Below are positions 1 to 8,400 of a DNA stretch of 20,759 bases, one piece after another. This DNA is from Apostichopus californicus (lineage: Eukaryota; Echinodermata; Holothuroidea; Aspidochirotida; Stichopodidae), in contig JAIPMN010018829.1 in the NCBI GenBank assembly GCA_020650975.1, forward strand, positions 1 through 20,759. Direction: 5' to 3'. A program made the position numbers and the translations under genes. How positions within the stretch are numbered: the first letter of the stretch is position 1; every line of letters starts with the position of its first letter. The notes beneath the pieces are model-generated. The model saw only the letters and a program-made list of their open reading frames with translations, had not been told where the DNA came from and ran no database searches.

Positions 1-412
1 ATGTTTGGAATTGGTTTAGACATATTTAGCACACTAGTATTGTATGATATACTTTGATCGAAGTTTTCTGTGAAGGCATTAATCGATAACATCGCACAGT
101 GAAAGTTTCGTACAGGGTACATCACACTTGCGCTGTAGGCCCATATGTATTATAACTCTGTACACAGTGCAGTGACGGAAATATATCATATTATACAACA
201 CCTAATTATATTCCGGCCATTTGATTGGTCAATTGCTCGTCGATTGCATGCAAAATCCGCTCTATTGCACTCTATGAAATAGAACCATACGTTATACTTT
301 TTTGATAGCACTTTTTTTAATGGTAAGAGAGCAGAGAAACCTGTCTGTTCAAAACAATCTGTTGCATGAGTGCATTTTACATCCAATTATATCCAAATTT
401 GAAGGTGACAAG
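1..412. other. No gene seen
   Basis: AT-rich sequence with stops in all frames and no coding run of substance. The only texture is short words such as ctattgcactcta near 260 and ttgcatgagtgcat near 361, which resemble words in the arms of the adjacent palindrome and may be decayed relatives of it. Confidence 0.5.
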
Positions 413-603
413 GTGTTGTATAAAACAAATAATGAATGGTTTCCATTCGTGCAATAGTGCAAATATTTCATTCGTTGAAAGATGTAATTTGTTCCATTCA
501 ACTCGGCTGCGCCTCGTTGAATGGAACATTCCATCTTTCAACTCATGAAATATTTGCACTATTGCACTCATAACCATTCATTATTTGTATACTATACACT
601 ATA
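413..603. repeat. Long foldback (palindromic) element, MITE-like
   Basis: The left arm at about 424-502 is complementary to the right arm at about 516-590, around a 13-base GC-rich centre at 503-515 (tcggctgcgcctc). By eye the arms match over nearly their whole length, with a 3-base gap and a few mismatches (for example gcaatagtgcaaatatttca on the left meets its complement on the right). Weaker pairing continues outward to about 413 and 603. Each arm also holds shorter self-complementary words around gttgaa and ttcaac. No coding potential is convincing; the short ORFs here exist only because the palindrome reads on both strands. A foldback or MITE-type non-autonomous DNA transposon is the likeliest identity. 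A hairpin RNA precursor is an alternative that the sequence alone cannot support. Confidence 0.8.
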
Positions 604-914
604 CTGTTTTGCGTATATTCACTCAAGACTCGTGAACTCGCGTCGTGAAGTTGCTTTTAGTGTAGGCCTACCCATTCCACGAAACGAATTCTGATTTCAA
701 TAGAACAATTCACGAATCGTGGATAACGTAAACACGAACCAAATAGAATGTAGCGTATGTATCATAAGTGAGGTCAACATGTAATCCAAGCATTAAAAGT
801 AAAGTTAGGGCGTTTGAAGGGAAACCCCTTAACTAGACTCAATCAAGTGTCAGTGTGTTACTCAGTATATGTCTTCGAACTTCCAAGCGATGGTTTCATA
901 GAAATTGATTATTG
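604..914. other. No gene seen
   Basis: Unique-looking sequence between the palindrome and the promoter-like cluster. There is no ORF or repeat that I can support. The palindromic word taggccta occurs near 664, but short palindromes of this kind are not evidence of function. Confidence 0.4.
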
Positions 915-918
915 ATGC

Positions 919-1125
919 TGACGTCACGAGCAATCTGATTGGCTGAAAACTCCGTAATTGCAAACCTGTTTGGGAAAATAATTCGCCGCCCGCGCGGTGA
1001 TACAAGAGCGCTCAGAGCAATATCTTCAATACCTGTATACATAACGTGTACGTAAACAATACCTCCGTGAGCGCGCGTGCGTATATAATCGAGTGTTTAC
1101 TATATCGTCATAGACAGTGCACGTG
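919..1125 (+). promoter_or_regulatory. Promoter-like cluster (CRE, CCAAT, CpG patch, TATA, E-box)
   Basis: Within about 200 bases there is a perfect CRE octamer TGACGTCA (919-926), an inverted CCAAT box in ctgattggctg (935-945), a locally GC- and CpG-rich patch (about 981-1010 and 1070-1081) unlike the surrounding AT-rich DNA, a TATATAA box (1082-1088) and a palindromic E-box CACGTG (1120-1125). The order fits a plus-strand RNA polymerase II core promoter with initiation near 1110-1120. No first coding exon can be recognised downstream, so the gene it would serve is unknown. Motif clustering like this can also arise by chance. Confidence 0.35.
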
Positions 1126-2267
1126 GTTTGTCAATGGAAATGTTTTGTTGTAATTTAAAGGCGTCCATATCAACACATACTGGGAGTTCTCTATACATGG
1201 CATACTAGTATACACGTTAGATATATCTTGCCATCGTTCTTCGTCTTAATTGTTGGAACGCCTCTATGATATGTTTGCAGAGAAGAAGAAGAGGACGACA
1301 TTTGAAGACATAAACAGAATGCGCATATGCTGGTTAGTGATATTTTACACTCTGTCGGAAGCTGTTTGTCTGTCTGTAAAGTTAGCCTATATGCCTAGCC
1401 TATGTCTTTAGTCTAGGACTATGCCTTGCTTTTGAATTCATGTTCTTATGTATGACGTGATCAGAGGTTAACCGTCGTGAAAATGCCATTAATTCAGAAT
1501 TATATAGTGACAAATAGCAAAAGGTAGGCCAGATAGTGTTGAAATTAGAGATATTTATTTGGCAAAGAGTAAAGTTTTCCAGTAGCAAGTTCTAAGTGTG
1601 TCATAATTGAAGCCCCCACGCTAACAACTTTATTCTCGGGGATATCTGCTGTTACGCATGAAGAAGCGAATGCACTCAATGTCACCTTTTAATGAGTCGG
1701 CTGAGTGGCACGTATATGGAAAGAAAGAACGGGGGAAGGACTGAGGGGTGGCGTGTTTAAACATAGTCTCGTATTCCTGCCAATACAAAGGTATAAAGTT
1801 ACACCTGAATCGTGCAGCCATTTCAATCAGAATTCCATACATGCTCGTGCCATTGTTCATTGATATTTTGTATCGCAATGTCTTTCAAAAGTCTGCACCA
1901 CGTACTATCAGCACTTAGGAAATGTAAAGTATTTCTAATAGGGGCAAAGCTGTTTCCACACTTAGTGGTACTTAATAGGCTTTATTGACAGACTTTCCCG
2001 AAAATATATATAGATTGTAAAGCGTGCCAGAAAAGAAGCCGCGGTGCCTTAACAACTACGTAAATCTACAGTACAATACTGCTAGCTTGCGCACATCAGG
2101 CCGATGACTAATCGGAGAATCCAGCTCTCAAACGTACAGCTTTTCGTTGGCATGACGACAATGACGATTACGTCATTGGGATTCCCAAACGGCTTGTCAG
2201 TTGTATATTAGTGAGTAGATGATAGCACTCCCCCTTTGGGTAAGTTTTCGGCTGAAATTATTGTGGC
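1126..2267. other. No recognisable gene
   Basis: Over 1.1 kb with only short ORFs (for example 82 codons on the minus strand at 1630-1878), none with a recognisable motif or clear splice context. A pyrimidine tract followed by tttgcag at about 1274-1280 and a purine-rich gaagaagaag segment could be a splice acceptor plus enhancer-like exon start, but no frame stays open. Confidence 0.4.
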
Positions 2268-2373
2268 CTAACTTTAGAATCCGTATCATATGAATGGGAA
2301 AGCTTACTAGGGGCTAGGAATTAGGGTTAGGAAGTAGGGTTAGGGGTTAGGAATGGTACGGATTCTAAATTAG
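2268..2373. repeat. Small inverted-repeat element with telomere-like core
   Basis: A 22-base left arm (2268-2289, ending tttagaatccgtatcat) is the reverse complement of a 21-base right arm (2353-2373, beginning atggtacggattctaaa), with one mismatch and one gap. The 63 bases between hold a run of degenerate TTAGGG words: ttagggttag at 2321-2330, then gtagggttaggggttagg. TTAGGG is the metazoan telomere unit. The arms suggest a small non-autonomous DNA transposon rather than a chromosome end; the core may be an interstitial telomere-like tract or simply the element's own subrepeat. Confidence 0.6.
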
Positions 2374-3112
2374 TACCGAAATGGTTCCTAATTTGGAGCT
2401 TTGTGCGCCGAATTATAAACTTTCGGCCTAGCTAACCGTTCTAATATTTTGACAATTAAATATTTTGACATCAGGCTATGTGCAGTTTGAGAGGATCAGG
2501 GGGCACGTCCATTCTTTTAGATTTTTTTTTTGCATCAACTGGAATGGTAAATGTATGCTTTATTGGCCCCATATACATGTATATGCCATATATTCAAAAA
2601 TGGTCACCATTTGGTCAAAATTCTAATGTCTGAGAACAATTGGAGAGTGTAGACCTCCAGGAAAATACTTTTGGAAAACTTCTTGCGTGCCATTATTTCG
2701 GGTCGTTACGGACCTCTCCACAAGTCCAGATATATGCTACTTTTCACATGATGTCACCATTTGTCGATCTTTAGACCCTAATTTTGGATTTGGTTTTTCA
2801 CTGGTTCTGTGGCTATGTCGTAAAGAAGCAAGACCTCTGAGGAAGTACACAATAACCTTATCACTTGCCACTTTCTATCAGAACCAAGTACGTTAGCCTC
2901 TTTTGTAGAAACTCGGTTTTCTTCACTGGTTTGACAATTTTTAATGTCATGTCTGAACTCCACAACGAACACAATTTCTTAGAAAATGACTCAAATGACA
3001 ACATAGTTGAAGAGCAAGTGATATTGTCAACTGAATTTGTATTATTCATTGCATGCATACATTTTAGAATAATTAAATTACAGACTACATACTGTGCAAG
3101 TTTTCATTAAAG
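2374..3112. other. No recognisable gene
   Basis: AT-rich intergenic sequence. Several ORFs of 60 to 81 codons lie on both strands over 2687-3110 and overlap one another, which is what chance gives. None has a recognised motif. A word at 2553-2575 (gtatgctttattggcccca) recurs almost exactly at 8945-8969. Confidence 0.4.
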
Positions 3113-3872
3113 GAATTCCACAAGAACAATTAATGTTTGCACCCTAAAGACCCACCCAAACAATTAAGTTGCAGACTTAACAATTAAAATATAATTTGAA
3201 CTTAAAAAAAAAACTTCAATTTAATAGAGTTAATATAAATAAATAACTTGTGAGCTTGTACTTAAAAATAAGGCGCAGTTAACAAAGAGGGAAACTACAT
3301 GATGTGTGACTAAAAGCCCCCCAAAAACTTTCAAGTGGAAACTAAAAAGAACAATTGATGAAAGTAATTAATGTAACCTTCTCAACCCTGCTCCCCTCCC
3401 CCACCCTATACAACAGAAGTGTTGACTCAAAACAACTTTATAAATACCTTCCGAAAGATACTCAAACTATAGACAAGGATTTTAGATAATGGAAACCAAC
3501 AAGAACACTTAATGAATGTAATTAATGTAACCTCCCGAACCCTGCCCACCCCTCCCCCTAACAAATGTTGAATCCAATTTGTTTTACAAATGCCTTCCTG
3601 AATATAATTAAATTATAGAGGATTTTAAATAATGGAAACCAACAAGAACAATAGATGGAATGTAATTAAGTAACCTCCCAAACCCTGTCTCCCCCCTCCC
3701 CATGCACCCTAACAAATGTTGACTCAAAAACACTTTACAAATGGATGCCTAAAGATAATTAAATTATAGACAACAATTTCCAATAATGGAAACCTACAAG
3801 AAGTGATTCATACTGCCCCCACCCCCCCCCCACCCCCATACAAATGATGACCCACAACCTTTTGAAAAAATA
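3113..3872. repeat. Imperfect tandem repeat, unit about 150 bp, C-rich
   Basis: The clearest unit boundaries are the word ggaaac at 3337, 3491, 3634 and 3788, giving periods of 154, 143 and 154 bases. Each unit runs ggaaaccaacaagaaca, then taatgtaacct, then a C-rich patch (such as cccacccctcccccta), then acaaatgttgactc, then tttacaaatgcctt, then aattaaattatagac. The last unit is cut short and its C-patch has expanded to almost pure C (3816-3838). A more diverged unit probably begins near 3113. The minus strand of each C-patch is G-rich and could form a G-quadruplex. The array ends about 80 bases before the transposase-like ORF. Confidence 0.75.
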
Positions 3873-3949
3873 TGGCCTATTGTCATGATTTATAACCTCA
3901 GGTGGTAATAGATCCTGCAAATTCTTTATATCCCTGCAGCCATTTTACT

Positions 3950-4740
3950 ATGGAAAATGCTAAGGAAAAACGCAGAAAATACAAACGCAAATGGATTTCT
4001 GCAGCTCGTTTGCTTAAGACTGGAAGAAACTACCAAACTCTCAGAGACGATGAGGATTGTGGTGCTAGTTGTAGCTTGGGATCTACTGAAGAACTTTACA
4101 GTACCGTACTGCAAGTGACGAAAAGCAACTCCAGAACAGGGCTACATATTCCATGTTTGATTGTGATGGCGCCCAATCACTACAAGCTGATGATATCAGT
4201 GAACATGATTATGAAAAGCCAACAGAGCCTGGTCCTGAACAGAGGTATGATAATGAATCAGAACCGGATGAATGCGACTCTGTCGAAGAGGGTCAATCAG
4301 TGGGAGATGGCCATTCTCATCACAGCACCAACTTGTGTACAATTGTAGCCGACCTTGCTAGTTGGGCAGTTGGATATCATGTTAAGCATAATGCAATTGA
4401 TGGCCTCCTAAAAATACTACAAAAGTCAGGTCATAGTTGTCTCCCTATTACTGCTCGTTCACTGTTAAATTCTCCAAGGAATGTTACCTCTACCATCAAA
4501 TCTGGCATGGACTACATATACCTTGGATTAAAGAGTGAACTCCTTAAGATTGTCAAATGTTATGCATTAACAAACACTACTATTGACCATGTTGAAATCT
4601 CACTGAATATTGATGGATTGCCATTGTTCAAAAGTGCCAACACATCCCTTTGGCCAATTATGTGTGGTGTAATGAACTTGCAACCAGTCAAAGTTTTTCC
4701 AGGTGGGCATCTGAAGATGATGTTATTTGTTTTCCAGTAG
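3950..4740 (+). pseudogene. Truncated, frameshifted transposase-like gene
   Basis: Two overlapping frames make one protein-like sequence. The first (ATG at 3950, MENAKEKRRKYKRKW...) is basic and resembles the N-terminus of a transposon protein. The second is open from 4090 to a TAG at 4738-4740 and carries an acidic linker, then DLASWAVGYHVKHNAIDGLL, LPITARSLLNSP, and LNIDGLPLFKSANTSLWPI. I recognise this pattern (an LA-W helix, an LP-x-ARxLLxTP-like motif, then NIDGLPLFKSSN) from a large family of transposase-like proteins in cnidarians, insects and other invertebrates. Those proteins continue for hundreds of residues with cysteine and aspartate motifs that are absent here. The two frames must meet by an indel somewhere in 4090-4345. 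The superfamily (possibly EnSpm/CACTA-like) is a guess. Most likely a decayed transposon remnant; an independent short gene starting at 4153 is less likely. Confidence 0.6.
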
Positions 4741-4940
4741 TATCTAGTTCTGCCAAAGGAAACAGAATTGCAACCAAAGAGTTTATTCCTACACAATTAA
4801 AAAAATATCTGCAGCATTGGTGGCCCACTCCCGATTTTTTCTTGGTCAGCACAAGGGCCTACGTTCCTACTATGTCTTCCTCAGTTTTGTCAAGTCCTAC
4901 CCCTTTCAAGAAGGAGAAAACATTGAAACATTTCTCTTAA
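4690..4940 (+). other. Open frame overlapping the transposase end; possible exon
   Basis: In the +1 frame relative to the transposase, the reading continues as RWASEDDVICFPVVSSSAKG and on through a W-W-P motif (QHWWPTPD) to a stop at 4940. The R-W-x-x-E-D start and following hydrophobic V-x-x-P recall a short domain often found at the N-terminus of DUF4806-type transposon proteins, so this could be the first exon of the downstream gene. It could equally be the frameshifted continuation of the transposase. No good splice donor in a suitable phase is evident, so confidence is low. Confidence 0.2.
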
Positions 4941-5275
4941 ATTATGTAACCAATAAATGATATCAATATGAATCAACATGTCAATGGAAGAAAACATTGG
5001 TTGTTCAAAGCCCTATGTTGAAGATTATGACATTTGTCTTGCTAACAATTCATTTTTGCTAATTTAACATTTTCATTAACAAGAGACAGCCTGTAATAAT
5101 AGCCATATCATAGAGTTATTGAAGAATAACGTTTTAAGTAATTGCAATGTTGCTGCATATGTTATATTTCAACTTTTAGACATTTAGACCTGATTGTATT
5201 TACACGAGCACTATCACACGTACAATCACTAAAATAAGTTGTTTTTTTTTTTTTGTTGCTCACATGCCATTGCAG

Positions 5276-5386
5276 ATGAAAATGAAGGCAACCCTGAAAA
5301 TGCCATGTCAGCACCAGTTGCAGCCCTTCCAAACCCTCCATTTATTTCAGGCATCCATCAAAAGAGGCCATTTATAACATCCATAG
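5276..5386 (+). CDS. Candidate coding exon of the DUF4806-type gene
   Basis: A strong acceptor (a T-run, then cattgcag) precedes 5276 and a good donor (ATAG|gtaaag) follows 5386. The 111-base exon enters and leaves in phase 1 and is open in that frame: D-E-N-E-G-N-P-E-N-A..., then a proline-rich linker (ALPNPPFISGIHQKRPF). The symmetrical phase means it can be included or skipped without shifting the frame. It has no recognised domain; a disordered linker is expected between the N-terminal and C-terminal parts of such proteins. Confidence 0.5.
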
Positions 5387-5601
5387 GTAAAGCAGATGCT
5401 TTTTCACAATAACTGTCAGTACGTTTCTCATGGATTCATTCAATGTGGTTTAATGGAAGTCAGGAAATGTGTGGTACATCTATTTACCAAGTAGGAAATT
5501 AATACAAGGTCCCCTTCTTCAGGTAATGTTCTTTCAAGGTTTTGACATATTGGCACTTGCAACTGACCTCAATTGACCACCAATCATTTCAACTCCATCA
5601 G

Positions 5602-5698
5602 ATACACTGTCTGCACATTCCAAACATGAGAACTATCCAGGCTTCCCTGCTCAAGATAGGAATATAAGAACACACATAGAGACACTCAAGTCATACTG
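5602..5698 (+). other. Weak exon-like segment
   Basis: An acceptor-like ccatcag precedes 5602 and the phase-1 frame reads D-T-L-S-A-H-S-K-H-E-N-Y-P-G-F-P and on to a TGA at about 5698. There is no good donor; the only one is CTCAA|gtcata at 5690, and it gives a phase that does not suit the next exon. It may be a decayed or alternative exon, or chance. Confidence 0.2.
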
Positions 5699-5851
5699 AA
5701 AGCAAAGGCTGCTAAGACGGTCATCTCTTATTATTAAATCAAAAGGAATGGAACCTGACTCTTAAATTGTACGGCACTTTCCTTCTGGATTGATTGATTT
5801 CAGTGTACAAGGAAAGCAAGCTTATGTCTACCCAATCTCTTGTCCTTTCAG

Positions 5852-5918
5852 ATGCTGTGTCACACAGATCTCTTGAAACCTTCGAAAAAGAGGATTCCTG
5901 GGTCAAATTCACGACAAC
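5852..5918 (+). CDS. Candidate short coding exon (67 bp)
   Basis: A good acceptor (cttgtcctttcag) ends at 5851 and a near-perfect donor (AAC|gtaagt) begins at 5919. Entered in phase 1, the exon reads D-A-V-S-H-R-S-L-E-T-F-E-K-E-D-S-W-V-K-F-T-T and leaves in phase 2. It can follow the 5276-5386 exon directly, but its exit phase does not match the phase-0 entry of the exon at 6693, so an unseen exon or an alternative end lies between them. Confidence 0.4.
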
Positions 5919-6692
5919 GTAAGTCAAAATATATTAAAAATCACAGATTAAACAAAAATTCTCTAATATCCTAGCTGTAGAGCAAAGGACTATTACAATC
6001 AACAGATTCCATGGTCCTAAGTCATCTGTCTCCAAATCACACAGCCATAAGGGGAAATGCTTTGCAAACTGTTCGGACCACTTGTGGAGAAGGCTGTTGA
6101 TAAAAAGAATATGACAATCAAGTGAGATGTCAAATATATGCAATTACACTGTGTTCCATGTAATCAACTACCGTGTTTACTTAAACTTCACGTTTTAAGT
6201 TGTTTCTGCTTGAACAATCAGAGTGGTGTGAAGCAATCTAGCTCATGGTGTGATTTGGGAAACTACAAGCAATCTGTTTTCTTTGAAGTGGATGCAACAT
6301 TATTTCTTTGCCTCAATTACAACACAAAACTGTTATTTATTAAACCGACTAGTACTTCCAATAATCAGAGCAAACATTGAGAATTTTACTTTTGTTAACC
6401 AATTTGCAAGCAGAAATGCATGTTTGTCATACTAACAAAGAAAAGTGCCATCTGACAAAATTGTAAATCCAATGAAACTAATGGTCATTAGTGTCTAAAA
6501 ACTCTTATCATCTCTTGATCGCTCATGTACCTTTTATGACTTGAACCTTCTGAATCTTTATTCTACCTATGGGATGAGTTTAATCACAAGAGTGGGAAAG
6601 AGCAAAAATCTTAAAATACAGGTGAACACTATCTCCATTGTATCAGGTTGAATAAATGCAGTGGCTCTTTCTTTTCTTTTTACGTTGAGCAG
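5919..6692. other. Intronic or intergenic, no exon confirmed
   Basis: Contains an 80-codon open frame at 6138-6380 (+) with an acceptor-like tract before 6222, but no donor that would make it an exon. Otherwise nothing recognisable. The segment just before 6693 is a clear polypyrimidine tract ending gagcag. Confidence 0.4.
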
Positions 6693-6801
6693 ATCCTGAC
6701 AGCTGTGCCTTCACCGCAAGAACCAGCACCACCAACCACCCCCACAAATTCAGTCACTTTGGTGTCTCCTAGAAGGGCTTCACAGAGCAACACGCAAGAA
6801 A
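6693..6801 (+). CDS. Coding exon: Pro/Ser/Thr-rich linker of the DUF4806-type gene
   Basis: Polypyrimidine tract plus cag before 6693; donor GAAA|gtaggt after 6801. The phase-0 frame gives I-L-T-A-V-P-S-P-Q-E-P-A-P-P-T-T-P-T-N-S and ends S-N-T-Q-E with one base left over. That base joins to the next exon (A|AC) as asparagine, so the phases agree. The acceptor is a tandem NAGNAG-like site (gagcag), and the frame is open upstream as far as an ATG at 6648, so retention is possible. Low complexity, probably disordered. Confidence 0.6.
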
Positions 6802-7045
6802 GTAGGTTTATTAGGCAACATCAGTTGCTCTCACGGTTTTCTCAAATGCTTATTCCAAATAGTACAACGTTCAAAGCAGGATTTGTGCTTAATTTGGAAA
6901 CAAATTTTTGAAATGACAATCTGAAATTTATGCATAACTAATGATCTTTTTTTATCTCAAGCACCTTTTGTAGATGTACTTTATTTGGAAGTTTCAGGAA
7001 TTTGTTTTGAAATGCTATGTTCAAACTACTTTACCTCTTAAACAG

Positions 7046-7254
7046 ACTTCGAATTGACTGTACTAATGAAACTGGATACCATTATTGAAAACCAGAAGGA
7101 AGGGCTGTCACTGCTGCGGACCCTGGCTAGCAATCGGCAAGTTGCTTCTGATGAAGTAATGTTGGAGGACATTTTTGAAGAAAATATGACAACAGTTCAA
7201 CAGATGAATGAACTGTCTGAAAAACTAAAAGAAGAAAACTACAAGAAAAAATTG
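7046..7254 (+). CDS. Coding exon: coiled-coil and start of DUF4806-like domain
   Basis: Acceptor cttaaacag ends at 7045; donor TTG|gtaaac begins at 7255. The 209-base exon enters in phase 1 and exits in phase 0. It begins with a heptad-patterned helix (LTVLMKLDTIIENQKEGL, then LLRTLASNRQ) typical of an oligomerising coiled coil. An acidic segment (DEVMLEDIFEENMTT) follows, then VQQMNELSEKLKEENYKKKL. The last part matches the start of DUF4806-type domains, where a LexxLxxxLxxxxxxxxxLV pattern precedes an LSxLGG motif. This is family knowledge from memory; no search was run. Confidence 0.65.
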
Positions 7255-7609
7255 GTAAACTTAAACACAAATTTATTACGAATTACATTTAAAGAAATAT
7301 AAGAAGAAATAATGAGCTACCAGAAAATCAAATGAACCTGGTGATACAAACTTTCACCAGAAGCAATCAGCTGGCTATGGTAGTCCTGTGCCTACACAGA
7401 AGGAAGACACTAATTCATCACTAATTTCTTCAATAATAAGACTGACTTCACACACCATCTTTTTCATCATGCACCTTTGACAAGGAATGGAAAGGTGTTA
7501 ATTAAATTGTCACAAGCTTGATGCATACTCCGAAAAAAATTTTCATATTGTTCTTGATGGATAAGAATTTTCACGTTTGCTTGTTCTTGTATTTTGTGCT
7601 TTGCAACAG

Positions 7610-7770
7610 GTAAATTTCCTTAGTGCACTGGGAGGATACCGTGTTAGTGACACCGTGAGAATAATAATGACAAATCTTGGGACTAACGCATTGTGGTCCA
7701 GGTACAGCATGAAGGGTAGACGGGGAAAAGCTGCCTTTTCAGAGCCTTCCGCTGTTTAGAGTCATCATAA
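7610..7770 (+). pseudogene. DUF4806-like core exon with a one-base frame break
   Basis: Acceptor ttgcaacag ends at 7609 and the exon joins in phase 0, reading VNFLSALGGYRVSDTVRIIM then TNLGTNALWSRYSMKGRRGK and AAF. The LSxLGG, VRxIMxxLxTNxLW, YSxKGRxGKxAF and LxLFxVI pattern is the DUF4806 signature as I recall it. After AAF the frame runs into a TAG at 7757-7759. One frame over, the expected sequence resumes as QSLPLFRVII up to a good donor (ATAA|gtaagt at 7771). The break falls at a four-T run (7737-7740): three Ts would restore both frame and phase. This may be a true disabling mutation or a homopolymer sequencing error. Confidence 0.6.
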
Positions 7771-8057
7771 GTAAGTATTATCAAACTTCCTACAAAGATA
7801 TAAAATGTAAAGCATCCTCACCATATATTGAGAGTCATGATCAGTTATATAAGACAAATCAAAGTATAATGGATAATCAGTGTGTCAAATGTGAGGGCAA
7901 TGTGTATTAACCTTTAAACTTTCCTTTCATACTTAGTTATACCTCATTTTTGTTAGGTATGGAGCAAACGTTTACCCATATAATTGATACAAGCAAAATG
8001 AAACAATGTAAATAAATGATAATACATATATAAGTTTCATGGGATGATTTCTTGCAG

Positions 8058-8188
8058 AAGCCTGTCTACGGTCCCACAAGGGTACATCTGTGTCTCTTGT
8101 AGAGAGAGAAGTTGCAGAGACCTTGAAGCATGCCCCCAACAAACCTGGAGGTTCCAATGTCACGGTAATCTTTGGGTACAAACTTTAG
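8058..8188 (+). CDS. Terminal exon of the DUF4806-type gene
   Basis: Acceptor atttcttgcag ends at 8057. Entered in phase 1 (A|AA), it reads K-A-C-L-R-S-H-K-G-T-S-V-S-L-V-E-R-E-V-A and then ETLKHAPNKPGGSN, matching the family's C-terminal helix plus LKHAPxRxGG ending. It stops at TAG 8186-8188. The stop lies inside the first unit of the 55-bp tandem repeat, so the last residues (F-G-Y-K-L) are partly repeat-encoded. A donor-like ACG|gtaatc at 8165 offers another possible end. The nearest downstream AATAAA is at 8539-8544. Confidence 0.55.
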
Positions 8189-8400
8189 AGAAGGGGGAAT
8201 GTTAATATCCATGTCTGAAATGGCTTGAAAGTAATAACTTTAGAGAAGGGGGAATGTTTATATCCATGTATGAAATGGCTTGAAAGTAATAACTTTAGAG
8301 AAGGGGGAATGTTTATATCCATGTATGAAATGGCTTGAAAGTAATAACTTTAGAGAAGGGGGAATGTTAATATCCATGTCTGAAATGGCTTGAAAGTAAT
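8181..8400. repeat. Four exact-length 55-bp tandem repeats
   Basis: Units begin with aactttagag at 8181, 8236, 8291 and 8346, each exactly 55 bases, and the array ends abruptly at 8400. Two variants occur: units 1 and 4 have gttaatatccatgtctg, units 2 and 3 have gtttatatccatgtatg, giving an A-B-B-A order. Otherwise the copies look identical, pointing to a recent expansion or homogenisation. The minus-strand ORF across them is a repeat artefact. The array starts within the 3' end of the DUF4806-type gene. Confidence 0.95.

Noticed and set aside
349-577. Overlapping ORFs of about 60 codons on both strands
   Set aside because: They are mirror images created by the palindrome at 413-603.
2687-3110. 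Four overlapping ORFs of 64-81 codons on both strands
   Set aside because: No recognisable motif, no splice or promoter context, and mutual overlap on both strands as expected by chance.
4700-4738. A 38-base intron (CAG|gtgggc ... ttttccag|) rescuing the transposase-like frame
   Set aside because: Too short for a metazoan spliceosomal intron, and the sequence after it does not resume the family pattern.
8181-8400. CRISPR-like array
   Set aside because: The units are directly adjacent with no spacers, and the context is animal DNA.
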